DNA of 64,000 nucleotides from Carnobacterium gallinarum DSM 4847 (GCF_000744375.1 NZ_JQLU01000004.1:186001-250000), one strand, 5' to 3'; counted from the first letter of the stretch, positions 1 to 10,204 are shown. Notes: generated by a model not told the origin, from the sequence alone. A program made the numbers and translations.

Positions 1-158
1 ATGCCCAGTTAGCCGAATTAGAAATTGGCGTAGGAATATTAATGGATGGTAAAGCTTGGAACCAGTCAACTGGTACATTTTCGACACTTGGGTTAAACTT
101 AGAATGGGCAGGTACGATTAATCGGAAATGGGAAGATAAACAAAAGAAAAAAGAATAA
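1..158 (+). pseudogene. Polymorphic toxin, N-terminal side fragment (cut by window edge, ends at in-frame TAA)
   Basis: Frame 3 is open from the window edge to a TAA at 156-158. It encodes about 51 residues ending in a charged stretch rich in Lys and Glu. The same frame continues without another stop to 1154, so the natural protein was probably one long chain. The TAA sits between a KKKE and an EQIKEAE segment in what looks like one continuous charged helix. This is therefore best read as the upstream part of a secreted polymorphic toxin truncated by a nonsense codon. The N-terminal trafficking domain (LXG or similar) would lie outside the window and cannot be confirmed. A sequencing error is the main alternative. 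Confidence 0.55.
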
Positions 159-257
159 GAACAAATTAAGGAAGCTGAAGCTGAAGGATTAAAACTACAG
201 AAAGAATTAGATAAACGAACTTACAAATTAGTTGAAGTTAATGGAACAAGGCAATGG

Positions 258-1154
258 ATGTGGGTGACCGATCCCACCAAAATTACACCAGAAGATATCA
301 AGATCAATCAGGCCTATACAGAGTGGATAAAAAAACAAGTAGCTTTATATGGAAGGGACATGATTGCAGGAAGAGGAGAACTTGATGAATTCTCTAAATT
401 AGCAATTGAATTAAGGGAAGGAAAAGATTATGATACTGGAGAACCTTTAACCGATCTTGAAAAGCTTCAGCATTGGTCAACAATTGCTAGTCTGATTGCG
501 GTAGTGGGAATTGCGGGTTATTATGGAACACATCCGCTCACACTCCAGCAAGTTCCTACAAGTAAAAGTCAGAAAATTACTGGAACTAAGAACGGCAAAG
601 AGTACTCTTTAAATAAAGACACAGATACCGGAACAGGGAGTTATAAAAAAATTAACGGTGCTAAACCTAATAGTATAGAAGGGTTTATTAGTGGAACTAA
701 GAACTTTAACGAAGTTTTAGATGAATTTGCAAAGGCATATGCTGGAAAGGTTAATAGTAATAGCAATTGGAAATGGAGAGATATACCAGGTTCTGAAAAA
801 TTAAATGATATTCAAATAGCGGAAATTAGAGAGACAGCTAAAATAAAAGGATATATTCCAGCTGTTCCAATGAAACCAGATACTAAATTTCCAGATTTTA
901 AAAAAGCTGATGTAATTTATAAAATTAACGGATTTCCAGTCATCAAAGAACTTCCTAAGGAATTATGGATGAAAGGAGATAAGGTACAATTTGAATGGTT
1001 AGATAAGCAATTACCAAATGGTAGGCCGGCTGGATATATATGGCATCATAGTGAAATTCCTGGTAAAATGGAACTCGTAGAATTCGGCATTCATAATTCT
1101 ACATGGCATAAAGGTGGAAGAGCGCCTGGTGAATGGGCTGATGCTAAAAGATAG
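258..1154 (+). CDS. Polymorphic toxin C-terminal region with WHH-type HNH/EndoVII nuclease tip
   Basis: This 298-residue open frame is the downstream part of an interrupted toxin; the ATG is simply the first after the TAA at 156-158 and has only a weak upstream AAGG. Around residues 40-90 is a pretoxin-like linker (GKDYDTGEPL followed by a hydrophobic stretch) resembling pretoxin-TG modules. The last 40 residues carry the nuclease signature: WHH at 262-264, then HN at 279-280 and H284 in a WHKGG context. That is the layout of the WHH branch of the HNH/EndoVII superfamily, which cleaves nucleic acid in competing cells. The adjacent SMI1-type gene is the expected immunity partner. Whether the fragment is translated on its own is unknown. 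Confidence 0.75.
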   Translation: MWVTDPTKITPEDIKINQAYTEWIKKQVALYGRDMIAGRGELDEFSKLAIELREGKDYDTGEPLTDLEKLQHWSTIASLIAVVGIAGYYGTHPLTLQQVPTSKSQKITGTKNGKEYSLNKDTDTGTGSYKKINGAKPNSIEGFISGTKNFNEVLDEFAKAYAGKVNSNSNWKWRDIPGSEKLNDIQIAEIRETAKIKGYIPAVPMKPDTKFPDFKKADVIYKINGFPVIKELPKELWMKGDKVQFEWLDKQLPNGRPAGYIWHHSEIPGKMELVEFGIHNSTWHKGGRAPGEWADAKR

Positions 1155-1169
1155 AGAGGATGAATTGAT

Positions 1170-1643
1170 TTGTTTAGGGCAAAAGAAGATAGTATATTAC
1201 CAGCACCAACTGAAAAATTGATTGAAGATGTCGAAAAATATTATAGAATGAAATTACCTTTAACATATAAATCATTTTTGAACAACTACAATGGAGTCAT
1301 TCCTATTACAAATACGTTTAAAGTAGAGGGTAATGAATATATTATTGAGAGGTTTTTGTCTTTATTAGGGGATGAAATTAATGAATCTGAGTATGGGTGG
1401 ACCGATATAGAAGTTGTCATTTCACAAATTAGTGAGCGATTAACTAATGATGGTAATCAAATAGGAAAGAAAATTATCCCGATAGGAGCGCTATTTGCGG
1501 GGGATTTTGTTTGTTTAGATTATAGAACGAATCCTGAGCAACCATGTATAAGTATATGGTATCATGCAGAGTCAGATGAATTTTCACCGATAACAAAGTG
1601 GGTAGCTGATGATTTTGATTCATTTATCGGGCTTCTAAAATAG
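1170..1643 (+). CDS. SMI1/KNR4 family immunity protein
   Basis: A 157-residue cytosolic protein with the SMI1/KNR4 (SUKH) pattern: an N-terminal helix with PAPTEKLIEDVEKYY, then LPLTYKSFLNNYNG, a G-D turn with hydrophobic strands (IIPIGALFAGDFVCLDYR), and a C-terminal WVADDFDSFIGLL. SUKH proteins are the commonest immunity proteins paired with polymorphic nuclease toxins. The gene starts 15 bp after the toxin stop, as expected for an immunity partner. The start is TTG at 1170, with AGAGAGGA about 9 bp upstream; ATG codons nearby are out of frame. It presumably binds and blocks the WHH nuclease, which is inference from position and family. Confidence 0.82.
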   Translation: MFRAKEDSILPAPTEKLIEDVEKYYRMKLPLTYKSFLNNYNGVIPITNTFKVEGNEYIIERFLSLLGDEINESEYGWTDIEVVISQISERLTNDGNQIGKKIIPIGALFAGDFVCLDYRTNPEQPCISIWYHAESDEFSPITKWVADDFDSFIGLLK

Positions 1644-1811
1644 AATCATCTATTTTTTTAAACATAGAAAATTTTGAAACTAAGTTGTATAATCCGCAAA
1701 TGCGAACCTGATTGAACTGAAATTTGTAACACTGATTTTACTGAATCGCATTGATAGTAAACAGTTTTTAGTATCTTAGCATTAAACCCTAACTAATTAA
1801 GGAGGTGTGGA

Positions 1812-2030
1812 ATGTTTGTTTTTCCAAAAATAATTATTCAAGCGATCGGTCGATTATTTGGGTATTTTTTTAATTTTTTCATTGTAGGTGTTGGAATTAA
1901 GATGTGTATTCTATCTTTTCAAACAGAGAGTATGACTACTTTTTTAACGACATTCATTATTACATGGTTGTTTAGCTGTTGGACAGGATATTTGGTTTAT
2001 AGTGGTTTTAAAAAAGCTAAAGCGGACTGA
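1812..2030 (+). CDS. Small hydrophobic membrane protein, function unknown
   Basis: A 72-residue protein with a strong ribosome binding site (AAGGAGGTG at 1800-1808). Two hydrophobic segments, about residues 12-34 and 42-64, predict a two-helix membrane protein ending in a basic tail (KKAKAD). I do not recognise the family. It lies in the accessory stretch between a toxin/immunity pair and an HNH-type protein, so it might be a second immunity or accessory membrane gene; nothing in the sequence proves that. Confidence 0.6.
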   Translation: MFVFPKIIIQAIGRLFGYFFNFFIVGVGIKMCILSFQTESMTTFLTTFIITWLFSCWTGYLVYSGFKKAKAD

Positions 2031-2122
2031 CTCTCTTTCAAGTTAGATATTGAGGATTCTCTGAAATCTTAGTATACTAAATAAACTGAATGCAAATTTA
2101 TAGGTAGAACCGAGGGAATCAC

Positions 2123-2911
2123 ATGGAGTATCATCGATTTAAAGCGCCAATGGCGTATTGTCCAACTTGTTCTAGGAAAGTTGATTTACTTTTTCCAGAA
2201 AGCGGAGCTGCAACTAATGAGAGCTTTTATATTTGTTTTAAATGCAAAACAGTTAGTCAACTGGGTGTTGGTGAATTAAAAGCGACTACGGGTTTTGCTG
2301 CTTTTTCAGATAAAGAACGTCAAGCAGAAGTGAAAGCTTCGATTGCTGAGATTCCAGATAAATACATCTATAAAACCAAAGGCAGCCAGTTAAGATACGA
2401 CACGAATGAAGCCACTTTTAATCGAAGATGGTTGGGATTAGCTGAATATGAAAAAAACTTTGGGGAAGCTCTTGGTTATGGGAAAGTGGATTTTCGTGAG
2501 GATTCAACTACATGCAAATGGTGTGGCAAATCCTTAGTAGCGCCTCGTCGTTCATTTTGTGCAGATAAGTGTTCCAGAGCATATGGAAAAGTGACTTATT
2601 TTAAGCGTGGAGTCAGTGCTTTACCTTACCGTATTGCTTGTCGAGATCGTTTTTATTGCCGTGGAACAGGGGAAGATTTGGCTTTCACCAATCGTTATGG
2701 AGTTCGGATTCCTGCTAGTAATGGACAAGTGGAAATTCATCATCTGATTTTAGTTTCAGAGGGTGGAAGCGATCACGAAGCTAATTTACTGACGATTTCA
2801 GCGGAACTCCATAAAGCGTATCATGTTGGAGAACCCAAGGCATTAGAGCTGATTAATCAAATTAAAGCCAAACAATTAGAGCTGTATCATGAACTTATGT
2901 ATACTACTTAA
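2123..2911 (+). CDS. HNH endonuclease family protein with several Cys-pair zinc sites
   Basis: A 262-residue protein. The N-terminus has two CxxC pairs (CPTC at 13-16 and CFKC at about 38-41) forming a zinc ribbon. The middle carries further pairs (CKWCGK near 133 and FCADKCS near 149) that could form a second metal site. The C-terminal third has an HNH-like core, EIHHLILVSEGGSDHEANLL followed by HKAYH, with the two His, a central Asn and a distal His in order. It is probably a DNA-binding metal-dependent nuclease. It stands alone in the accessory segment and ends at a bidirectional terminator. The substrate is unknown. Confidence 0.7.
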   Translation: MEYHRFKAPMAYCPTCSRKVDLLFPESGAATNESFYICFKCKTVSQLGVGELKATTGFAAFSDKERQAEVKASIAEIPDKYIYKTKGSQLRYDTNEATFNRRWLGLAEYEKNFGEALGYGKVDFREDSTTCKWCGKSLVAPRRSFCADKCSRAYGKVTYFKRGVSALPYRIACRDRFYCRGTGEDLAFTNRYGVRIPASNGQVEIHHLILVSEGGSDHEANLLTISAELHKAYHVGEPKALELINQIKAKQLELYHELMYTT

Positions 2912-2923
2912 TCAACAAAAATA

Positions 2924-2961
2924 AAAAACGACGGAATTGTAATTACAATTCTGTCGTTTTT
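2924..2961. terminator. Bidirectional intrinsic terminator
   Basis: A long hairpin with arms AAAAACGACGGAATTG and CAATTCTGTCGTTTTT and an A/T tract on each side. It serves the HNH gene on the plus strand and overlaps the last codons of the minus-strand yjzD-like gene. Confidence 0.85.
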
Positions 2962-3143
2962 GTTTCACTTTTTTTAGTATCACTTGAAAGGACTTCTCCA
3001 ATAGCGATAACAAGTACGCCACCAACTAAGCCAAGTAATGTTGCTAATTTGAAATCATATGTGCTGTTGCCTAGGGCACTTCCGATATAATAAGCAGCTT
3101 GTCCTAAACAAAAGGCCCAAAATAAAGTTACGATATATTTCAT
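2943..3143 (-). CDS. yjzD: YjzD-like (DUF2929) small membrane protein
   Basis: A 66-residue membrane protein. The N-terminus MKYIVTLFWAFCLGQAAYYI, followed by a glycine-rich second helix (LLGLVGGVLVIAIGEVL) and a polar Lys/Ser/Thr tail, is the DUF2929/YjzD pattern found in Bacilli. Two membrane helices are predicted, about residues 4-24 and 34-54. Its role is not established. It is divergent from dnaE and convergent with the HNH gene, sharing the hairpin at 2924-2961. Confidence 0.75.
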   Translation of the reverse strand: MKYIVTLFWAFCLGQAAYYIGSALGNSTYDFKLATLLGLVGGVLVIAIGEVLSSDTKKSETKTTEL

Positions 3144-3267
3144 TGATTTGCACCTCTTCTCATTCGCCTTAATTTTATCATAAATTAGTGAATTGTAAAG
3201 GGATATCCTTGTTTATTTAAGGATAAGAGTCATTATGCGAACTAGGAATCAAGAAGGGAATGTTTGT

Positions 3268-3297
3268 TTGCTTTGTAGGCTGGAAACAGGTTATAAT
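3268..3297 (+). promoter_or_regulatory. Predicted sigma-A promoter of dnaE
   Basis: TTGCTT at 3268-3273 and TATAAT at 3292-3297 with an 18-bp spacer, placed just upstream of the dnaE ribosome binding site. Confidence 0.55.
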
Positions 3298-3333
3298 GAA
3301 AGGAATGAAGAAGAATAAGGAGTGAGCCATCAT

Positions 3334-6300
3334 ATGACCTTTGTACAGCTACAAGTTATTAGTGCCTATAGTTTGTTGAAAAGCACCACCTCAATTGAAC
3401 AGTTGGTCATTTCGGCTAAAAATAAAGGCTATTCAGCGTTGGCATTAACGGATTATAATGTACTTTATGGAGTAGTTGATTTTTATAAAGCTTGCTTGAA
3501 GCATGAAATTAAACCAATTTTAGGCTTAACGTTAGAAGTTTCAGGCGCAGTTCGTAGCGAAGACAATTATCCCTTAGTATTATTAGCAAAAAATAAGCAA
3601 GGGTATCAAAATTTAATGGCATTATCGACAGAAAAAATGCTTTTATCTGAACGTGAACAATTAGATTTTCAAAAAATAAGCCCTTATTTAACAGATTTGA
3701 TTGCCATTACTCCAGGAGAAACAGGGGAAATTGAACAAGCTCTTTTGAACCAACAAGAGCAATTGGCAGAGGATAGTTTAGCAAAATGGTTAACGTTATT
3801 CTCGGCAGATAATTTTTATATTGGCGTTCAAGTGCATCAAAATTTGATTGGAATTCAAGAATCTTTAGGTCAATTGGCAACGAAGCATCAGTTAAAAACT
3901 GTAGCAATGCATGATGTACGTTACTTAGATCCCAATGATGATTTTAGTACAAAAGTGTTACGTGCTGTTGATCAAGGTCTAAAGCTAGATTTAGCAATTA
4001 ATTCCACTAGCGGTCCATATTATTTACCAGAAGCGACAGCCATTAGTGAGCGGTTTAAAGTGGTGGGATTAGAATCAGCAGCAAAGGAAACAAGCCTCAT
4101 AGCTGACAGAATTCATACTGAGATTGATTTACATCAACATTTATTACCAAAATATCCGATTCCAACAGCTGAGACAACGGTTGCTTATTTACTGGCACAA
4201 TGTCAAGCGGGTTTAGCTAAAAGAGTTCCTAATGCAGATGCTCGTTACCATGAAAGATTGACCTACGAGCTAGGCATTATTCATAAAATGGGTTTTGATG
4301 ATTACTTTTTAATTGTCTGGGATTTAATGGCTTACGCTCATAAAACGAAGATACTGACTGGTGCCGGTCGTGGTTCAGCTGCAGGATCATTGGTGTCATA
4401 TGTACTAGAGATTACCGATGTTGATCCAATTGACTATGATTTGCTATTTGAGCGTTTTTTAAATGAAGAACGATTCACTATGCCCGATATTGATTTAGAT
4501 TTCCCTGATAATCGCCGAGAAAAAGTATTGCACTATGTTAAAGAAAAGTATGGTCAAGGACATGTTGCTCAGATTGCGACTTTTGGAACGTTAGCAGCTA
4601 AAATGGCTTTACGTGATGTAGCCAGAGTATTTGGTTTGAATCAAAATGAAGCCAATGTTTGGTCGAAGGCGATTCCTAGTGTTTTAGGGATTACCCTAAG
4701 CGAAGCCTTTAAACTCTCAAAAAACTTGCAAAATTTAGTCAATGAAAATGAAAAAAATAAGCTTTTATTCGATACTGCTAAACGAATTGAAGGCTTGCCA
4801 CGACATGTTTCGACTCATGCGGCGGGTGTTGTTATTAGTGATCGACCTTTGGTATCGTTAATTCCTTTACAAGAAGGTAGCAACGATATTCATTTGACCC
4901 AATATGCTATGGGAAATGTGGAAGAGATTGGACTATTAAAAATGGATTTTTTAGGACTGAGAAATCTGCAAATTTTAGATAATGCACTTCAATTAGTGAA
5001 ACGTGAAAATGGTGAAATAGTTGATATTCATAGTATTCCAATGGATGATCAGACAACTTTGGAAATTTTTAGAAAGGCAGATACATCGGGTGTCTTTCAG
5101 TTTGAATCAACCGGTATTAAAAATGTCTTACGCAAATTAGGACCAACTTCTATTGAAGATGTCGCCGCAGTTAATGCTTTGTATCGTCCAGGTCCAATGG
5201 AGCAAATTGATTTATTTATTGACCGTAAAAAAGGAATTGTACCCATTGACTATCCAGATGATAGTTTGAAAGACATTCTAGGAATTACTTATGGAGTCAT
5301 GGTGTATCAAGAACAGGTTATGCAAGTTGCGTCAAAAATGGGTGGTTTCACATTAGGTCAAGCGGATATTTTACGACGGGCTATGAGTAAGAAACAAAAA
5401 GATGTGATTGATCAAGAGCGGAAACATTTTGTCGAAGGTGCTTTAGCGCAGGGCTATACAAGTGACGTTGCGACAACCGTTTATTCTTATATAGAACGTT
5501 TTGCCAATTATGGTTTCAATCGAGCACATGCAGTGGGCTATTCATTTATTGCGTATCAACTGGCGTATTTGAAAGCTCATTATCCTCATGCTTTTTTTGC
5601 AGCATTGTTAAATTCAGCCATTAATAATCCAACGAAAATTAAAGAGTATTTATTGGAAGCGAAAAAACGGAAAATTGAAGTCTTGCCACCAAGTATTAAT
5701 CAAAGCGGCTATGTCTTTTCCTTAAAAGCAGGGAAGATTCAATTTGGACTAAACAGCATCAAAGGACTTCGTCGTGATTTAATACAGGAGATTATTGAGT
5801 TTAGAAAAGCGCATGGTTCCTATCAAGATTTGGTTGCTTTTTTAAGAAGTTTAGATAATAAATGGCTCAAAGATGAGATTATTCGTCCTTTTATTTATGC
5901 TGGAGCATTTGATGAATTTGGCTATTCTAGAGGTGTGTTATTAGCTTCATTAGATGGCATTTTATCAAGTGTAAAATTCAGTGGCAATAATGTTCAACTT
6001 TTTGATGTGTTAGCACCCAAATATGAAACAAACGTAGCGGATATTTCGATAGATGAAAAGCTTGAATATGAAGAACAAGTTCTGGGGGCATATTTATCTG
6101 GTCATCCAATTGAAGGGTTTGAAAATCTGCGCTTTGTGAAGCAGGCAAGTTATATTATTGATTTACAAGCAGGAAAAAATGACCGATTTATTGGTTTGGT
6201 TAAAAATATTCGGAAAATTAGAACAAAAAAAGGCGAGCAAATGGCTTTTGTTCAAGTCAATGATCAATCTGGCGAATGTTCTTTAACGTTGTTTCCGCAA

Positions 6301-6678
6301 AAACTACGTCAATATGGACGCTTAATTGAGAAAAACAAGATTCTTTATATAGAAGGAAAAGTTGAAGAAGGCCAGCAAGAAGAGAAGCAAGTATTGATTA
6401 ATCATATTGCGGATGCCACTTTATTGGGGCAAGAAAGTAGTAAGGATAAATGCTTTATTCGGATTCAACCAGAATTAGATGCACCTGATAAATTAAAAGA
6501 AATGAACCAAATGATGCAAAACTATGCAGGAAATGTACCAGTCATTTTATTCTATGTAAAAACAAATCGTAAAATTGTCGTGAATGAATCTGGTTGGGTT
6601 GACGGTTCGGCAGAATTTGTAACAGAATTAGAAAAATTATTAGGAAAGGGCAATATTATTATTCAAAAAGGGAACTAA
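3334..6678 (+). CDS. dnaE: DNA polymerase III alpha subunit, DnaE type
   Basis: A 1114-residue C-family DNA polymerase, matching Gram-positive DnaE in length and lacking the PolC exonuclease insertion. Domain order: N-terminal PHP domain (residues 1 to about 200), palm with the catalytic acidic motif PDIDLDFPD near 383, fingers, the HAVGYSFIAYQLAYLKAHYP segment near 735, and a C-terminal OB-fold around 960-1040. DnaE extends RNA primers during lagging-strand synthesis and works with PolC at the fork. The start is ATG 3334, with AAGGAG at 3317-3322 nine bases or so upstream. A GTG at 3322 overlaps that ribosome site and is not credible. Confidence 0.96.
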   Translation: MTFVQLQVISAYSLLKSTTSIEQLVISAKNKGYSALALTDYNVLYGVVDFYKACLKHEIKPILGLTLEVSGAVRSEDNYPLVLLAKNKQGYQNLMALSTEKMLLSEREQLDFQKISPYLTDLIAITPGETGEIEQALLNQQEQLAEDSLAKWLTLFSADNFYIGVQVHQNLIGIQESLGQLATKHQLKTVAMHDVRYLDPNDDFSTKVLRAVDQGLKLDLAINSTSGPYYLPEATAISERFKVVGLESAAKETSLIADRIHTEIDLHQHLLPKYPIPTAETTVAYLLAQCQAGLAKRVPNADARYHERLTYELGIIHKMGFDDYFLIVWDLMAYAHKTKILTGAGRGSAAGSLVSYVLEITDVDPIDYDLLFERFLNEERFTMPDIDLDFPDNRREKVLHYVKEKYGQGHVAQIATFGTLAAKMALRDVARVFGLNQNEANVWSKAIPSVLGITLSEAFKLSKNLQNLVNENEKNKLLFDTAKRIEGLPRHVSTHAAGVVISDRPLVSLIPLQEGSNDIHLTQYAMGNVEEIGLLKMDFLGLRNLQILDNALQLVKRENGEIVDIHSIPMDDQTTLEIFRKADTSGVFQFESTGIKNVLRKLGPTSIEDVAAVNALYRPGPMEQIDLFIDRKKGIVPIDYPDDSLKDILGITYGVMVYQEQVMQVASKMGGFTLGQADILRRAMSKKQKDVIDQERKHFVEGALAQGYTSDVATTVYSYIERFANYGFNRAHAVGYSFIAYQLAYLKAHYPHAFFAALLNSAINNPTKIKEYLLEAKKRKIEVLPPSINQSGYVFSLKAGKIQFGLNSIKGLRRDLIQEIIEFRKAHGSYQDLVAFLRSLDNKWLKDEIIRPFIYAGAFDEFGYSRGVLLASLDGILSSVKFSGNNVQLFDVLAPKYETNVADISIDEKLEYEEQVLGAYLSGHPIEGFENLRFVKQASYIIDLQAGKNDRFIGLVKNIRKIRTKKGEQMAFVQVNDQSGECSLTLFPQKLRQYGRLIEKNKILYIEGKVEEGQQEEKQVLINHIADATLLGQESSKDKCFIRIQPELDAPDKLKEMNQMMQNYAGNVPVILFYVKTNRKIVVNESGWVDGSAEFVTELEKLLGKGNIIIQKGN

Positions 6679-6742
6679 ATTTAGTTGAAATTAGGTAAAT
6701 TGCACAAATACGCTTCTTTTTTTGCAAATTCGCCATTTTGAA

Positions 6743-6771
6743 AAGACAATTGCTAGGAAAAGTGTTAAAAT
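6743..6771 (+). promoter_or_regulatory. Predicted promoter of pfkA-pyk
   Basis: AAGACA at 6743-6748 and TAAAAT at 6766-6771 with a 17-bp spacer. It implies a leader of about 130 nt before pfkA. I saw no convincing CcpA site. Confidence 0.5.
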
Positions 6772-6897
6772 AGCCATGTGAGCTTTTTACTGTGTTATTG
6801 TTCCTTTTCAGAATAATAGCTTGGAAAAAGGTTTAGGGAAGACATAAAGATTATTTTTATTCAGTTAAAAGTAATTTCTATGATAATAATTCTATGA

Positions 6898-7872
<975 letters not shown>

Positions 7873-7940
7873 GATCAGTTAGTACGATCGAGCTTAAACC
7901 TTTATGGTAAAAAATATATTTTTGGGAGAGATTATAAAAA

Positions 7941-9698
7941 ATGAAAAAAACGAAAATTGTATGTACAATTGGTCCAGCAAGTGAATCAGTAGAAACTCTA
8001 GTGAAATTGATCGAAGCTGGAATGAACGTTTGTCGTTTAAACTTTTCACATGGTGACTTTGAAGAGCATGGTGCGCGTATTAAAAATATCCGTGAAGCAT
8101 CAAAAATCACTGGTAAAATGGTTGCCTTATTATTAGATACAAAAGGTCCAGAAATCCGTACCCATGATATGAAAGATGGCAAAATCGAATTTACAACTGG
8201 CGATGTTGTCCGTTTATCAATGAAACAAATCGAAGGAACAAAAGAAAAATTCTCTATCTCTTACCCAGAATTAATCAATGATGTAAATCCAGGATCACAC
8301 ATTCTTTTAGATGATGGTTTAATTGATCTAGAAGTTACGGATATTGACCGTGACGCTAATGAAATCGTAACTGTTGTTAAAAACTCTGGTATCTTGAAAA
8401 ATAAAAAAGGTGTTAACGTACCAAACGTATCTATTAACTTACCAGGAATCACTGAAAAAGATGCGGCAGATATTGCTTTCGGAATTGAAAATGATATTGA
8501 TTATATCGCAGCTAGTTTCGTTCGTCGCGCAAGTGATGTTTTAGAAATTACTGAAATTTTAGAAAAACACAATGCAACGCATATCCAAATCATTCCTAAA
8601 ATCGAAAACCAAGAGGGTGTTGATAATATCGACGAAATCTTGAAGATTTCTGATGGTTTAATGGTTGCTCGTGGAGATTTAGGTGTTGAGATTCCTACTG
8701 AAGATGTTCCTATCGTTCAAAAATCTTTAATCAGAAAATGTAACGAATTAGGTAAACCAGTAATTACTGCAACTCAAATGTTAGATTCTATGCAAAAAAA
8801 TCCTCGTCCAACTCGCGCTGAAGCAAGTGACGTGGCAAACGCGATCTTTGATGGAACAGATGCAATCATGCTTTCTGGTGAAACAGCTGCTGGGGATTAC
8901 CCTGTTGAAGCCGTTCAAACAATGAACAGCATTGCTATCCGTACGGAAGAAGCTTTAGTAAATCAAGATGCATTTGCATTGAAAGCATTCAGCAAAACAG
9001 ATATGACAGAAGCAATTGGTCAATCAGTTGGTCATACTGCACGTAACTTAGGAATTCAAACAATCGTAGCTGCGACTGAATCAGGTCACACTGCACGTAT
9101 GATTTCTAAATACCGTCCAAAATCTCATATCGTTGCAATCACATTTACAGAACGTCAAATGCGTGGTTTAGCACTTTCATGGGGAGTTTATCCTCAAGTA
9201 GCTGAAAAACCTAACTCAACTGATGATATGTTTAACTTAGCAACTCGTGTTTCTCAAGAAACTGGTTTTGCTAAAGAAGGCGATTTAATCATCATCACTG
9301 CTGGTGTTCCAGTTGGTGAACGTGGAACAACAAACTTAATGAAGATTCAATTAATTGGTTCTAAATTAGTTAGTGGACACGGAATCGGTAGAACTTCTGT
9401 AATTGGTAAAGCAATTGTTGCTAAAGATGCTGCAGAAGCAAATGCAAATGCTGTTGAAGGTGGAATTCTTGTAGTTCCTACAACAGATAAAGATTATCTT
9501 CCAGCTATCGAAAAATCAGCAGCACTTGTTGTTGAAGATGGCGGTTTAACTAGCCACGCAGCAGTTGTTGGAATTGCTATGGGAATTCCTGTAATTGTTG
9601 GTACAACAAATGCAACAACATTAATTCATGATGATGAATTAATTACGGTTGATTCTCGTCGTGGTATTGTATACCGTGGAGCTACAACAGCGATTTAA
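7941..9698 (+). CDS. pyk: Pyruvate kinase with C-terminal PEP-utiliser-like domain
   Basis: A 585-residue enzyme converting phosphoenolpyruvate and ADP to pyruvate and ATP. The barrel carries the N-terminal [34 protein letters not shown] and [12 protein letters not shown] signatures. Residues from about 475 to the end form the extra PEP-utilising-enzyme domain with [18 protein letters not shown], typical of Bacillus and other Firmicute pyruvate kinases and absent from the short E. coli type. Second gene of the pfkA-pyk operon; codon use is strongly biased, as expected for high expression, and a strong terminator follows. Confidence 0.98.
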   Translation: MKKTKIVCTIGPASESVETLVKLIEAGMNVCRLNFSHGDFEEHGARIKNIREASKITGKMVALLLDTKGPEIRTHDMKDGKIEFTTGDVVRLSMKQIEGTKEKFSISYPELINDVNPGSHILLDDGLIDLEVTDIDRDANEIVTVVKNSGILKNKKGVNVPNVSINLPGITEKDAADIAFGIENDIDYIAASFVRRASDVLEITEILEKHNATHIQIIPKIENQEGVDNIDEILKISDGLMVARGDLGVEIPTEDVPIVQKSLIRKCNELGKPVITATQMLDSMQKNPRPTRAEASDVANAIFDGTDAIMLSGETAAGDYPVEAVQTMNSIAIRTEEALVNQDAFALKAFSKTDMTEAIGQSVGHTARNLGIQTIVAATESGHTARMISKYRPKSHIVAITFTERQMRGLALSWGVYPQVAEKPNSTDDMFNLATRVSQETGFAKEGDLIIITAGVPVGERGTTNLMKIQLIGSKLVSGHGIGRTSVIGKAIVAKDAAEANANAVEGGILVVPTTDKDYLPAIEKSAALVVEDGGLTSHAAVVGIAMGIPVIVGTTNATTLIHDDELITVDSRRGIVYRGATTAI

Positions 9699-9719
9699 TG
9701 ATTATTCTAATGAGAAGAC

Positions 9720-9750
9720 GACCTAAGCAATTTTGCTTAGGTCTTTTTTT
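9720..9750 (+). terminator. Intrinsic terminator of pfkA-pyk
   Basis: GACCTAAGCAA pairs perfectly with TTGCTTAGGTC across a 2-nt gap, followed by eight T residues. Confidence 0.92.
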
Positions 9751-9784
9751 TAATTATTTAATATTTTTTAAGTAGAAAAGTAAC

Positions 9785-9813
9785 TTTACATCAGGAATCG
9801 AATAGATTACAAT
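9785..9813 (+). promoter_or_regulatory. Predicted promoter of the 9849 membrane-protein gene
   Basis: TTTACA at 9785-9790 and TACAAT at 9808-9813 with an optimal 17-bp spacer. Confidence 0.55.
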
Positions 9814-9848
9814 TGTTTTATATAGACTAAATTGTGGAGGTTGCGATG

Positions 9849-10070
9849 ATGCAGGAAGAAGATTCAAAAAAAGTGAACTGGAGCAAATACTTACCGATGA
9901 TTTATGTTGCTATGTCGCTGATGGCACTGGTTGTTATTGGTATGAATTTATACTATGATATTTATTTTTCTACAAGTATAAATTGGCTGAAATTAATTAT
10001 TCCAGTAGTTAGCCTATTATTTTTTGTCTATTGCTTGATTGGTGAAAGAAAGTCTAAAAAAATAAAATGA
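9849..10070 (+). CDS. Small two-helix membrane protein, function unknown
   Basis: About 73 residues with a polar N-terminus (MQEEDSKKVNWSKYLP), two hydrophobic helices around residues 16-37 and 46-66, and a basic end (GERKSKKIK), so both ends are probably cytosolic. GGAGG at 9836-9840 favours the ATG at 9849; ATG 9846 is possible, and an upstream GTG at 9834 overlaps the ribosome site. It has its own promoter and terminator and is therefore monocistronic. I do not recognise the family. Confidence 0.6.
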   Translation: MQEEDSKKVNWSKYLPMIYVAMSLMALVVIGMNLYYDIYFSTSINWLKLIIPVVSLLFFVYCLIGERKSKKIK

Positions 10071-10083
10071 AAAGCGTATTAAG

Positions 10084-10126
10084 ACAAAACCACTCCTTTT
10101 AATAGTGAGAGAGGTTTTGTTTTTTT
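10084..10126 (+). terminator. Intrinsic terminator after the 9849 gene
   Basis: ACAAAACC at 10084-10091 pairs with GGTTTTGT at 10113-10120, with a secondary CACT/AGTG stem inside and a T tract to 10126. Confidence 0.8.
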
Positions 10127-10160
10127 GATTTAAAGTTAAGATTTTCTTTAAATGACAGGA

Positions 10161-10204
10161 TTTACTTCATTCGCTTCACTATTTTAGTATAATAGTGAAG
10201 TAAA
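10161..10204 (+). promoter_or_regulatory. Nested inverted repeats around the -10 of the orphan regulator gene
   Basis: CTTCACTATT (10174-10183) and AATAGTGAAG (10191-10200) form a perfect 10-bp dyad with a 7-bp centre. TATAAT at 10188-10193 lies across its centre and right arm. TTTACTTC (10161-10168) is also the reverse complement of GAAGTAAA (10197-10204). This is a candidate operator, possibly for autoregulation of the response regulator starting 52 bp downstream. Confidence 0.55.

Noticed and set aside
3322-3333. GTG 3322 as the start of dnaE
   Set aside because: It overlaps the AAGGAG ribosome site that serves ATG 3334, and the family N-terminus begins at the ATG.
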